Below, piece after piece: positions 27,492 to 35,934 of a stretch of 64,000 bases of DNA. How positions within the stretch are numbered: the stretch's first letter is position 1; every line of letters starts with the position of its first letter. The stretch is from Acidimicrobiia bacterium (GTDB lineage Bacteria > Actinomycetota > Acidimicrobiia > UBA2766), in the NCBI GenBank assembly GCA_020850945.1, contig JADZDR010000034.1:52030-116029 (forward strand), given 5' to 3'. The translations under genes and the position numbers were made by a program. A model generated the notes under the pieces. It did not search any database, was not told the origin of the DNA, and saw nothing but the letters and a program-made list of their open reading frames with translations.

Positions 27492-28310
27492 TTGTCTGCA
27501 CACAGACCACTCGACGGCCGTGTCGCTCTCGTGACAGGCGCGAACCACGGGATAGGCGCCGCGACCGCGGTCGCGCTCGCCACCCGCGGCGCGGACGTGG
27601 TCGTGACATATCTGCGCACGCACGACTCGGACCGGCCCGACGCCTACAACGTCCCCCGCGGACGGGACGCGTCACAGGTGCAGGACGCGGTCGAGGCGAA
27701 CGGGGGACGCTGTCTTGCGATCGAGGCCGACCTCGCGGACGCCGCGGCCCCCGCTGCGTTGTTCGACGAGACAGAAGCGGCGCTCGGCCCGGTGTCGGTC
27801 CTCGTTCACAACGCGAGCGGGTGGCGCAAGGACACCTACTCGGCTGCGAGCGGGAACAGCCCGGCTCCCGAAAGCGCCGACGGACATCTCGTCGACAGGG
27901 TGTCGATCGACGCCCAGCTCCACGTCGATGCCCGGGCCGGCGCGCTGCTGATGGCGGAGTTCATCGAGCGCCATCGGCAGCACGAGGCCACGTGGGGACG
28001 GATCGTGACCCTCACGTCGGGTACGGGACGCGAGTACCCGGGTCAGGTCTCGTACGGCGCCGCGAAGGCGGCCCTCATCAGCTACACGCTCTCGGCTGCG
28101 GCGGAGATGGCAGACGACGGTGTCGCCGCGAACGTTGTGTACCCTCCCGTGACGGACACCGGCTGGGTCACCGACGCTGTCCGGGATTTCGTGGCGAACG
28201 ACTTCGAGCACCACCACGTCGCCTCGCCCGACGAGGTGGCCGAGGTGATCGCGTGGCTCTGCGCCGACGCGGGCAGGATCGTGACCGGCAACGTGATCAG
28301 GCTGAGGTGA
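27492..28310 (+). CDS. short-chain dehydrogenase/reductase
   Basis: 272-residue SDR. The nucleotide motif TGANHGIG is at residues 15-22, NAS in VLVHNASGW replaces the usual NNAG, the catalytic Ser is in TLTSGTG and the YxxxK motif is YGAAK. An extended loop (residues 48-65, HDSDRPDAYNVPRG) is longer than in typical SDRs. It starts with TTG behind ggagag and is followed five bases after its stop by an alpha/beta hydrolase gene. Substrate unknown. Confidence 0.87.
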   Translation: MSAHRPLDGRVALVTGANHGIGAATAVALATRGADVVVTYLRTHDSDRPDAYNVPRGRDASQVQDAVEANGGRCLAIEADLADAAAPAALFDETEAALGPVSVLVHNASGWRKDTYSAASGNSPAPESADGHLVDRVSIDAQLHVDARAGALLMAEFIERHRQHEATWGRIVTLTSGTGREYPGQVSYGAAKAALISYTLSAAAEMADDGVAANVVYPPVTDTGWVTDAVRDFVANDFEHHHVASPDEVAEVIAWLCADAGRIVTGNVIRLR

Positions 28311-28314
28311 GGAC

Positions 28315-29097
28315 GTGATCAGGCAGGGTCGCGGCGAACCCCTCGTGCTCCTCCACGGCGTGACCGGCAGCGAGACGATGTGGCGTCACGTCGTCCCCCT
28401 GCTCGCCCCGCATCTCGACGTGATCGCGCTCACGGCGCCGGGGCATCGGGGCGGTCCCGAGGTGACTCGTGTCCGGGGGGTGTCCGGCATCGTCGACGGG
28501 ATCGTCGACGGTACGGAAAGTCAGCTCGACGACCTCGGCCTCGACCGCCCGCATGTGGCCGGCAACTCGCTCGGCGGCTGGGTCGGACTGGAGCTCGCCC
28601 GGCGCGGGCGGGCGACGAGCGTGTGCGCCCTGTCGCCGGCGGGCTGTTGGGAGGCAGGCACACCCGAGCAGACACATGGGACGTCGCGTCTGAAGGCGAT
28701 CATCCGTGCGACGAAGCTCGGCCGGCCCGCGCTGCCCCTCCTGGGTCGCATCCCGGCGGTGCGCCGCTTCGCCCTGCGGGACAGCGCCCTGCACGGCGAT
28801 CACCTGAGCACTGCGGAGCTGCTCGAACTGGCCGACGACCTCCTCGCGTGCACGGTCCGCGACGACGTGCTCGAGACCGACGAGCAGCTCGCCCCCCTCG
28901 ATCCGCTGCCCTGCCCCGTGACCGTCGCCTGGTCCGAGCACGACCGGATCCTCCCCCTCCGCACGAGCGGCGCCCGCGCCCGGGATCTCATGCCTGAGGC
29001 GGAGTTCCGGGTCCTGCCGGGAGTCGGGCACGTGCCCATGATCGACGATCCACAGCTCGTGGCCGACGTGATCCTCGAATCCACGCGAAGACGATGA
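28315..29097 (+). CDS. alpha/beta hydrolase (Ser nucleophile)
   Basis: 260-residue hydrolase. HGVTGSETMW forms the oxyanion region, GNSLGG the nucleophile elbow with Ser, WSEHDRIL holds the acid and GVGHVPM the catalytic His. It probably hydrolyses esters or similar bonds. GTG start 28315 lies four bases after the SDR stop, indicating one operon with the SDR. It converges on the FrsA-like hydrolase. Confidence 0.87.
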   Translation: MIRQGRGEPLVLLHGVTGSETMWRHVVPLLAPHLDVIALTAPGHRGGPEVTRVRGVSGIVDGIVDGTESQLDDLGLDRPHVAGNSLGGWVGLELARRGRATSVCALSPAGCWEAGTPEQTHGTSRLKAIIRATKLGRPALPLLGRIPAVRRFALRDSALHGDHLSTAELLELADDLLACTVRDDVLETDEQLAPLDPLPCPVTVAWSEHDRILPLRTSGARARDLMPEAEFRVLPGVGHVPMIDDPQLVADVILESTRRR

Positions 29098-29103
29098 AGG
29101 CCG

Positions 29104-30294
29104 TCAGGCCAGCCGGTCTTCGAGGAAGTCGAAGACCCTCTCGTCGCGCAGGCTCTGCGCGGCCGGCTCACAGTGCCAGTCGCCACCCTCGTGCGAGGTG
29201 AAGCGCGCGATCTCCTTCTCGCAGGTGAGGAGGTCGAAGAGCCGCTGCGACTGTCCCGGCCAGAACTGCTCGTTGTCGGGGTCGAGCACGAGGGTCGGGC
29301 AGCGGATGTCCCGCACGGTGTCGTCGTCGAGCGTCATGCGGCGAGCCGCGGTGTAGGCGTCGAACAACGACGACACGCCGTAGGGGGCGATGCGCCACGC
29401 CAGGACCGCCTTCAGGTCCGGGGGGAGCACGGCGGCCATCGTGTCGTCGAAGTCCGTCTTCTTGCCGTCGTCGAGCATCTGCACGAGCTCGGGGGGCAGC
29501 TTCCCCTCCCACGAGTCGGCGACCCGCATCACGCCGGGATCGGCGACGAGGGCGGCGATGCGATGCTCGAACGCGGCCGCGCGAGGCGCCCAGTAGCCGG
29601 CCTGGCTGATGCCCTGCAGGGCGATCTTCGCCCGGTCGACGTCCGGTCTCGATTCGAGGTGGTCGACGACGGGTGTGATCACGTGCTCCCAGTCGTGGCG
29701 GAAGTAGAGGCCCTGGCGGTGCAGGGCGGCGCCCTGTCCGGGTCCGTCGAACGTGACCGCGTTCCAGCCGCGCTCGACCGCAGCGCGTCCCCCCAGGCTC
29801 CACTGCGAGATGACCGGGCCGTCGGAGCCGTTGTTGAGGATCACCGTGGGACGCGGTGTGTCCGAGGAGTCCGGCTTGAAGAAGTAGCCCGCCAGCGTCG
29901 TCTTCTCGTAGGGGATCTCGATGCGCTCGACCGGTGTGTCGAAGAGGTCGACGGCCCGGTCCCAGCAGTGGCGGTGGCGCTCCCACAGCTTCTTGTAGCG
30001 GCTCTCGTCCTCCGAACCCGGCGACATCGACGATGCATGGTCGTAGTAGGTCGATGCCCGCAGGAGGCGGGCGCGGCCACTGACACGGTGGCCGCCGGCG
30101 AGGGAGTCGTCGGCCTGGGCGGCGAGGGAGTCGGCCGTCGCCGTCCACTCCCGCACCCAGGCCTCACGGTCGCCCTCGGGGATGCGTTCGATCGTGGCCA
30201 GCGTCTCGCCGACGTCCGCGATGTTCGAGTATGCGAACCCGAGGCTGAGGAGGACGGCGAAGTGCATGCCCTCGTCTTGGTAGAAGCGTTGCAT
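29104..30294 (-). CDS. FrsA/DUF1100-type alpha/beta hydrolase
   Basis: 396-residue protein with an N-terminal helical region (residues 1-120) and a C-terminal alpha/beta-hydrolase core. This is the layout of FrsA-like and 2,6-dihydroxypseudooxynicotine-hydrolase-like enzymes. The nucleophile elbow is GISQAGYWAPR with Ser. The catalytic acid lies in LVLDPDNEQFWPGQ and the His in THEGGDWHCEP-like EGGDWHCEP. These enzymes cleave C-C or ester bonds in catabolism. The ATG at 30294 follows TACCAT by six bases, so it has its own leaderless promoter separate from the upstream gene, beyond the palindrome at 30339. Confidence 0.87.
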   Translation of the reverse strand: MQRFYQDEGMHFAVLLSLGFAYSNIADVGETLATIERIPEGDREAWVREWTATADSLAAQADDSLAGGHRVSGRARLLRASTYYDHASSMSPGSEDESRYKKLWERHRHCWDRAVDLFDTPVERIEIPYEKTTLAGYFFKPDSSDTPRPTVILNNGSDGPVISQWSLGGRAAVERGWNAVTFDGPGQGAALHRQGLYFRHDWEHVITPVVDHLESRPDVDRAKIALQGISQAGYWAPRAAAFEHRIAALVADPGVMRVADSWEGKLPPELVQMLDDGKKTDFDDTMAAVLPPDLKAVLAWRIAPYGVSSLFDAYTAARRMTLDDDTVRDIRCPTLVLDPDNEQFWPGQSQRLFDLLTCEKEIARFTSHEGGDWHCEPAAQSLRDERVFDFLEDRLA

Positions 30295-30329
30295 GCGCGC
30301 ATGGTAATGCCGCCCGAAGGGGCCTCGGT

Positions 30330-30390
30330 CCACACCGGATCTGGGTACCTCAGCGGCGATATATCGCCGCTGAGGTACCCAGATGTGTGG
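30330..30390. repeat. perfect 46-bp palindrome with outer arms
   Basis: Positions 30339-30384 form a perfect 46-base palindrome (23-base arms, no loop, centre GATATATC). Outer arms CCACAC (30330-30335) and GTGTGG (30385-30390) extend it with a three-base bulge. It sits between two minus-strand genes with no gene of its own. It would make a cruciform or a very strong RNA hairpin. No second copy was seen in the window. Confidence 0.85.
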
Positions 30391-30394
30391 AGGG

Positions 30395-31492
30395 TTACCG
30401 GAACATCATCTTCTCGAACAGGGTTCGTCCCCTGACCGTCTCGTGGATCCCGTCGAGGTCGACGTGGAGCTCCATGTCGGCGTTGAAGTCGTAGTACATG
30501 GGGTGCTCGAACATGTGGAGGGCGTTGTGGGTGAAGCCGTGGTGGGGGCGTGACATGTCCAGGGCCTCGATCATCTCGACGTTGCGCACCTGCATGCTGA
30601 CGCTGCCCCTGCCGGACTTCCAGGTCCAGTCGAGCTCCGTCGGGTAGGTCTGGTGGCCTGGACCCGGCACGTCTCCCCGCGTCTCGAGGCGCAGCGGCAG
30701 CATGTCGTCGGTGATCAGCTCTTCGCCTTTGGTGAGCATGAACGTGGGGATGTTCAGGGCGCCCAACCCGAAGTGGCCCTTGGTCGTCATGCGCACGTAC
30801 ACGACCGTGAAGTCGCCGATGTGGGCACGGCCCCAGTACCAGTGGTCGAGGCCGGCGGACATCTCCCGGTTTCCCCAGTTGTGGTCGTGGTAGCCGGAAC
30901 CGGTCACGCGGTGGGGTTCGCCGCCGTCGACGGCCACGGTGCCGTGCACGGTCCCGTAGGGGACGGGCACGACCCACCCGAGTTGCTGCTTGTGGGCCGA
31001 GTCGTAGTACGTGATGCCGGCGCCGGGTCGCCACGAAGGGGCGTGCCGTTCGAGTGTGAGGTCCGCCTTGATCCCTGCGTCCTCGAGGTGCAGTCGGTAC
31101 CGGGCGAGGTCGCCGCGCACGGTGTTCGGGCCGACCCGCACGTCACAGCCGTCCGCGGCCGCGGAGAACTCGCTCCTCGGATGGTTCACGCCCGCGCGGA
31201 TCTTCGTGCCGTCGGACCCGTGGTAGATGACGAGGACCGACGGGTCGAGCGGGCCGTCCGGCCCCGTGTGCGGCTTCGTGTTGAAGGTTGCGACGAGGGT
31301 CGATCCGTCGTCGAACTGCATGTCGAAGTACCACCACTCGAAGGAGTGCTCCAGGTCGTCGACGGTGCGCAAGCCGTCTTCGGAGACAGCGACGACCTTC
31401 GGGTCGACCCCGAGCGAGGCGAGGGCTTCGGCCTGGGCGGCGTCGATCTTCGCTCGCATCTCCGGCGTGTCGGGTATGTCGTGCACGCGCAT
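30395..31492 (-). CDS. lipocalin-like (AttH/CrtC-type) protein
   Basis: 365-residue protein with two signatures of the AttH/hydroxyneurosporene synthase (CrtC) fold: the N-terminal HSFEWWYFDMQF and the central GSGYHDHNWGN. The family has two lipocalin-like beta-barrels that bind hydrophobic ligands; CrtC hydrates carotenoids, while other members are uncharacterised. No signal peptide is seen. A ggaagga ribosome site precedes the ATG. It follows the OleC-like and hydrolase genes on the same strand and may belong to the same transcription unit. Confidence 0.82.
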   Translation of the reverse strand: MRVHDIPDTPEMRAKIDAAQAEALASLGVDPKVVAVSEDGLRTVDDLEHSFEWWYFDMQFDDGSTLVATFNTKPHTGPDGPLDPSVLVIYHGSDGTKIRAGVNHPRSEFSAAADGCDVRVGPNTVRGDLARYRLHLEDAGIKADLTLERHAPSWRPGAGITYYDSAHKQQLGWVVPVPYGTVHGTVAVDGGEPHRVTGSGYHDHNWGNREMSAGLDHWYWGRAHIGDFTVVYVRMTTKGHFGLGALNIPTFMLTKGEELITDDMLPLRLETRGDVPGPGHQTYPTELDWTWKSGRGSVSMQVRNVEMIEALDMSRPHHGFTHNALHMFEHPMYYDFNADMELHVDLDGIHETVRGRTLFEKMMFR

Positions 31493-31588
31493 GGCGTGAT
31501 CCTTCCGGGAGGGACGCGGTCGCTCGCGTGGCGGCCGTCCCCCTTGGGATCGGCGTGAATGGCGGCGGGCTGAGCGGTCTGCGCAACC

Positions 31589-33259
31589 TCAGCGGGCGAG
31601 GTCAGCCGCGAGACGGGGGCGGTCGAGCTTGGCGTTGTGGCGCCGGTCGACCGGGATGCGATCGAGGATCTCGACGCGGGTGACACCCGACGTGGTGTCC
31701 CGCGCCCCGAGGAGATCTTGGATCGAGTTCCGGAGCGCCTGCCTGTCGACGCCGGGTTCGGGCTCGACACAGATCGTGGGCACGGTCTTGCCTCCATCTG
31801 CGGGAACCCCGACGAGGGCGCTGCGCCGCACCCCGGGGCGGGCGTTCACCACCGGCTCGACGCAGAGCGGGTAGAGCACGCCGTCGTCGGTGACGACGCG
31901 GTGTGAGCGTCGCCCGCACACCCAGAGGCGGCCGGACGTGTCGAGATAGCCGGTGTCACCCAACCGGTGCCACGTGCCGGTTGGATCGGGGATCTGGTTC
32001 TCGCGGTCCGCCTGCGGCCGGTCGTAGTAACTCTCGCTGATGTGGGGGCTGCGGGCGACGACCTCGCCGATCTCGTCGGCGGGCAACTCGATCGCGTCGT
32101 CCCACGACGCGATCGCATCGTCGTCTACGGCGACGATGCGCACCTCCACGCCGGGCAGCGGTGTGCCGACGCAGACTCCGGCCCCGCGTTCGGTCTCTGC
32201 CCATGTCTCGCCGGTCACGGTGCTGCCGGCGATCTCGGTGAGGGGCAGGGCCTCGGTGGCGCCGTAGTCGGAGTACATCTCCGCGCCCGTGTCGAGCACG
32301 TCGGCAACTGCCGCGAAGAGCGGGCCTGGCACCTCCGCTCCACCGGCGACGATCCTCTTCACACCCCCGAGGCGGGTTCCGGTATCGGCCGCATGTCGGG
32401 CGAGGTTGGTGAGAAGCGCCGGTGAGGCGAACATCGACCGTACGCCGCAGTCTGTGATCGTGCGCAGGAGCAGGGCCGGGTCGGCGTCGCCCGGTCCCTT
32501 CAGGGTGAAGTCCATCGGCGGGATGACGACCGTGCCTCCGGCACTCAGGCCGATGATCCAGAACATGGGGAAGGTCACCATGTCGACGACATCCCGTCCG
32601 TCCGTGTAGCCCCAGTGGCCGAGGACGAGGTCGAGCATCGCCGCGAGGTTGCGCTGGCGCATCACCGTGGGTTTCGGGGCGCCCGTACTCCCGGTCGTGA
32701 ACGCGATGACCGCGGGGTCCGCCGGTGCGACCGCGGGTGGGGCGGGTGAGGCCGGGGGGCGGTGGCGCTCCAGGGACCGCATCGACGGCAGGCCCGGCAG
32801 ACCCGGTCCGCCGACCACCACGGTCGTGCGCACGGTACCCCGGCCCCAGCCAAATGCGAGGCGGGCGGCGAGCGCAGGTGGCGTGCCGAAGAACACCTCG
32901 GGTCCGACGCAGGCGAGCGAACGGGCGACACTGCGCAGGCCGTGGCTGTGCGGCTCGATGCCGACGACGACCGCGCCCACCCGCCACAGGGCGAGCGCCA
33001 GCACCATTGCGTCGAGGCTCGGCGGCACCATGAACGAGCACAGCGTTCCCTCGTGCACGCCGATCTCACGCAGGCCGACCGCGAGCGCCTCGGCCCGGTC
33101 GCTCAGCTCACGGTACGTGTGTTGGCGGTACTGGATGCGGCCGCCCGGACGGCGCAACGCCCGGATCAGCGCCACCCGTTCTGGATCGTCCACGGCGATG
33201 CGCCGCACGCGGGTGGCGATGTCGACGGTCGTGGCGGGAGTCGGGGTCGTGGACGTCAT
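31589..33259 (-). CDS. OleC-like acyl-AMP ligase (olefin beta-lactone synthetase family)
   Basis: 556-residue ANL-superfamily enzyme. The P-loop is FTTGSTGAPK, and the A8/A10 region reads GDTGYLDTSGRLWVCGRRSHRV followed by LYPLCVEPVVN and a final PVDRRHNAKLDRP. The WVCGR, CVEP and RHNAK signatures set OleC-like beta-lactone synthetases apart from ordinary acyl-CoA ligases, which have PxExE and PxTxxGK instead. OleC converts a beta-hydroxy acid to a beta-lactone via AMP. OleA and OleD are not in the window. The ATG overlaps the hydrolase stop (ATGA), echoing the OleB-OleC linkage. A plain fatty-acid ligase remains possible. Confidence 0.8.
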   Translation of the reverse strand: MTSTTPTPATTVDIATRVRRIAVDDPERVALIRALRRPGGRIQYRQHTYRELSDRAEALAVGLREIGVHEGTLCSFMVPPSLDAMVLALALWRVGAVVVGIEPHSHGLRSVARSLACVGPEVFFGTPPALAARLAFGWGRGTVRTTVVVGGPGLPGLPSMRSLERHRPPASPAPPAVAPADPAVIAFTTGSTGAPKPTVMRQRNLAAMLDLVLGHWGYTDGRDVVDMVTFPMFWIIGLSAGGTVVIPPMDFTLKGPGDADPALLLRTITDCGVRSMFASPALLTNLARHAADTGTRLGGVKRIVAGGAEVPGPLFAAVADVLDTGAEMYSDYGATEALPLTEIAGSTVTGETWAETERGAGVCVGTPLPGVEVRIVAVDDDAIASWDDAIELPADEIGEVVARSPHISESYYDRPQADRENQIPDPTGTWHRLGDTGYLDTSGRLWVCGRRSHRVVTDDGVLYPLCVEPVVNARPGVRRSALVGVPADGGKTVPTICVEPEPGVDRQALRNSIQDLLGARDTTSGVTRVEILDRIPVDRRHNAKLDRPRLAADLAR

Positions 33260-34122
33260 GGTGTGGTCTCCGCGGGCCGGCGGGGCGGAACGTGGATCGA
33301 GGCGAACTCGGCGATGATGGAGGTCACGGCAGCGGGGTCCTCGAGCATGGGCAGATGGCCGCAGCCGGGCAGCTCCTCGGCTCGTTGGGGAGCGAGGTGT
33401 TCGCCCAGACGCCGGCCGGCTCGCGGTGACAGGACGCGGTTCTCTGCTCCCCAGATCGTGCAGAGCGGTGTGGCGGAGAGGTCGAGCTCTTCGTCGAGAG
33501 CCCGGTACGCGCGCATGTCGTCGAGGACGTCGACGAGTGCGGGCAACTGGTCGGCCCGGCGGTTGGCCGCGACGAGCTCCGCATCGTGGTGCACACCGCG
33601 GGCGACTCCCTTCGGCCCGATCTGGAATCGGACCGTGGTGACAGCCGCGATCTCCGGCGGGACGACGCGACGCGCTATGCGTCGTGCGAACCGCGTCGGG
33701 GCGGGAGCCCAGCCGTACATGGTGTGCAGACGGCCGAGGCCACCGGCTGCGAAGGTCGCCTCGGTGAGCGGGTTGACGAGTACGAGTGCTGCGACGGCGT
33801 CGGGGTGTTCTGCGGCGACCCCGGCGGCGATGGCGCTGCCCATGCAGTTCCCGACGAGCACGACCGGGGCGAGGCCGAGCTCGTCGATCAGCGCCGCCAC
33901 CACGTCGACGTAGTCGGACAGGACGATGCCGTCCTGCGGCCGGGGTGAGCAGCCGAAGCCGGGCAGGTCGAGGGCGAGGACGTCGTAGCCGTCCTGCAGG
34001 TCCTCGAACTGGTGACGCCAGATCGTCGATGACGTGCCGCCGTTGTGGAGGAAGATCATCGCCGGTCCTGCCCCCGCCCGCCGATAGCGGACCTCGATGC
34101 CCGCGTGCGTGAAGCGTTCCAT
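33256..34122 (-). CDS. alpha/beta hydrolase with Cys at the nucleophile position
   Basis: 288-residue hydrolase upstream of and coupled to the OleC-like ligase. The oxyanion motif is HNGGTSS, the elbow is VGNCMGS, where Cys takes the place of the usual Ser (or the Asp of OleB). The acid lies in IWGAENRVL and the His in GCGHLPM. Cys nucleophiles occur in dienelactone hydrolases, so activity on a lactone is conceivable, but nothing else matches that family. An aggagg ribosome site precedes the ATG at 34122. One copy of the proposed TetR motif lies 33 bases upstream. Confidence 0.85.
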   Translation of the reverse strand: MERFTHAGIEVRYRRAGAGPAMIFLHNGGTSSTIWRHQFEDLQDGYDVLALDLPGFGCSPRPQDGIVLSDYVDVVAALIDELGLAPVVLVGNCMGSAIAAGVAAEHPDAVAALVLVNPLTEATFAAGGLGRLHTMYGWAPAPTRFARRIARRVVPPEIAAVTTVRFQIGPKGVARGVHHDAELVAANRRADQLPALVDVLDDMRAYRALDEELDLSATPLCTIWGAENRVLSPRAGRRLGEHLAPQRAEELPGCGHLPMLEDPAAVTSIIAEFASIHVPPRRPAETTP

Positions 34123-34154
34123 CAGATGGATCCTCCTGCCGGTCCAATGTGGCG

Positions 34155-34169
34155 AACACCACTGTCTAT
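34155..34169. promoter_or_regulatory. TetR-type operator candidate, minus-strand promoter side
   Basis: On the minus strand this reads ATAGACAGTGGTGTT. It shares AGACAG-NN-GTGTT with 34243-34257 and with the perfect dyad at 35883-35908 before tetR. It lies directly upstream of the Cys-hydrolase/OleC-like operon. Confidence 0.55.
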
Positions 34170-34242
34170 CACGGTGTCTGCCCCACCCGCAACAGAAGAA
34201 GAGCCTCGCGGAGAGAGCTGGGCGAAGCTCGGGCAACAAGTA

Positions 34243-34257
34243 ATAGACAGAAGTGTT
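34243..34257. promoter_or_regulatory. TetR-type operator candidate, esterase promoter side
   Basis: ATAGACAGAAGTGTT on the plus strand is the second copy, in opposite orientation to the one at 34155. It is upstream of the secreted esterase gene. The two copies therefore bracket the divergent promoter region. Confidence 0.55.
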
Positions 34258-34327
34258 TTTCTCCGGTACGGTGGCGGTCTGCCCACGGCGGGCATCCCCG
34301 ACGTTCGTCGAGCACAGGGAGGGGACC

Positions 34328-35869
34328 ATGCCTACGACCTTGTCCACCTTGCCACCGGAGGCTTCGCAGGAGACCCGCGCAGGTCGGGGCTCCTCCCGCC
34401 GCCGAATGCTCGCCGCAGTCGTGGTGCTCGCCACGTTGCTCCCACTGGCCGTGGTGCAACTCGTCGCCGACGAAGCCCGCGCTGACGCGCCCAACCTCGT
34501 GTCGCGCAACGGCATCACCGTCCAGGCTGTCCGCTGGATCAGCTCCCGCACCCTCGAGGCCGACATCTCGACCTCCCTTGTCGCGGCGAACTCGGTCAGC
34601 GGTCCGCACCGCATCCGCATCACGCTGCCGGCCGGGTACTTCCAGAACCCGTCCGCCCGCTACCCGGTCGTGTACCTCCTCCACGGTGGAGCCGGGGCGA
34701 ACTCTTCGCAGTGGACGACGGGCGGCGGCGCGGCCGAGCTGATCACGGCGAACCAGCCGGTGATCACGGTGATGCCCGACGGCGGCAAGGTCGGCTGGTT
34801 CACGAACTGGGTCAACCAGTCACGGGGCACGCAGCGCTGGGCGGACTTCTATCTCACGCAGGTGATCCCGTGGGTCGACGGCAACCTCCGTACCATCGCC
34901 GCCAAGAACGGCCGCGCGATCGCGGGCCTGTCGATGGGTGGGTACGGCGCCGTGCGCCTCGCCCAGGACCGCCCCGACCTCTTCACCTCCGTTGCCAGCT
35001 TCTCAGGGGCTGTCGACCTCGGCGACATGGGCATCCGCACCGTCGTCACCGAGCAGGCGATGCAGTTCGGCTTCCCGGCCGACGGCCCATTCGGCAACCC
35101 GTTCTGGCCGTGGGACGGCGTGTGGAATGCGAAGGACCCGATGCGGCGCCCCACGCGCCTCGCGGGCATGCAGATCCTCCTCTACGCCGGTGCCGGTATC
35201 CACGATGCCGACGTGCTCGAGCGAACCCTCGGCCAGGCCACGGACCGCTTCAGCAAGGTCCTCGCAGCCAACGGCGTCCCCAACTTCTGGTGGATGTACG
35301 GCCGGCCCGGCCCGTCTGTGCCCTTCGGATGTGACGGTGGCCACAACTTCAGTTGCTGGAACTTCGCCTTCAACGACGCCCTGCCTCGCATGATGTCCGT
35401 CCTTGCGCAGCCGACACTGCCCACGACCACGACGACGACGACACCTCCGGGTGCCAACGTGGTCGCCAATCCCGGCTTCGAGAGCGGGATGACCTCCTGG
35501 GCATGCCTCGGGACGTGCGGTGTCGACACCAACATCGGCCTCTCCCGCACCGGCGTGGGCAACGCCTGGGTGCGCAACACGACGGGATGGCACGACATCC
35601 ACCAGACGGTGGCGGTGTCGGCCAACCGCACCTACCGGGTCAGGGCCTGGATACGTACGTCCGCCAACAACACGGACGGGTACTTCGGGCTTCGGACCAC
35701 CGCCGGCCAGGTGGTGGGTGAGACGCGGTTCTACAGCCTGCCCGGGTACACGCAGGTGTCGGTGGACGTCGCCTCCGGCCCGCACACGAGTCTCGTCGTG
35801 TTCGCCGGTCTGTGGGCGAACGGCGACAAGTGGGCGCAGATCGACGACGTGTCCGTCGCCGCCCTCTGA
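34328..35869 (+). CDS. secreted esterase (antigen 85/esterase D type) with C-terminal carbohydrate-binding-like module
   Basis: 513-residue exported protein. An N-terminal signal (MLAAVVVLATLLPLAVVQLVA) follows a basic n-region. The catalytic domain (about 60-365) has YLLHGGAG, the nucleophile motif GLSMGGYGA and the C-terminal GGHNFSCW His region, matching esterase D/mycolyltransferase-like enzymes. A threonine linker (about 370-382) joins a beta-sandwich of the CBM4/9-like type (residues 383-513, NPGFESGMTSW start). It should act outside the cell on an ester or polymer. A strong gggagggg ribosome site precedes the ATG. It is divergent from the Cys-hydrolase operon and followed by tetR. Confidence 0.9.
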   Translation: MPTTLSTLPPEASQETRAGRGSSRRRMLAAVVVLATLLPLAVVQLVADEARADAPNLVSRNGITVQAVRWISSRTLEADISTSLVAANSVSGPHRIRITLPAGYFQNPSARYPVVYLLHGGAGANSSQWTTGGGAAELITANQPVITVMPDGGKVGWFTNWVNQSRGTQRWADFYLTQVIPWVDGNLRTIAAKNGRAIAGLSMGGYGAVRLAQDRPDLFTSVASFSGAVDLGDMGIRTVVTEQAMQFGFPADGPFGNPFWPWDGVWNAKDPMRRPTRLAGMQILLYAGAGIHDADVLERTLGQATDRFSKVLAANGVPNFWWMYGRPGPSVPFGCDGGHNFSCWNFAFNDALPRMMSVLAQPTLPTTTTTTTPPGANVVANPGFESGMTSWACLGTCGVDTNIGLSRTGVGNAWVRNTTGWHDIHQTVAVSANRTYRVRAWIRTSANNTDGYFGLRTTAGQVVGETRFYSLPGYTQVSVDVASGPHTSLVVFAGLWANGDKWAQIDDVSVAAL

Positions 35870-35882
35870 CCCGACCTGCGGA

Positions 35883-35908
35883 GGTCGAAGACAGGGCTGT
35901 CTTCGACC
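35883..35908. promoter_or_regulatory. perfect 12+2+12 dyad before tetR, candidate operator
   Basis: GGTCGAAGACAG, two bases, then its exact complement CTGTCTTCGACC. The core AGACAGGGCTGTCT matches the motif at 34155 and 34243. Its right arm covers a -35-like TTCGAC (35902-35907), spaced 15 bases from TACACT (35923-35928), the -10 of leaderless tetR. A terminator for the esterase gene is the alternative. Confidence 0.65.
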
Positions 35909-35934
35909 CTGATGGCCGTCGCTACACTCGCCGC

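Noticed and set aside
27492..28310. SDR considered as OleD partner of the OleC-like ligase
   Set aside because: It is a classical SDR on the opposite strand in a different operon, not the extended SDR type of OleD, and no OleA is present.
35402..35450. Short ACG/ACC repeat in the esterase gene considered as a phase-variable tract
   Set aside because: It encodes the threonine linker between domains and trinucleotide changes would not shift the frame.
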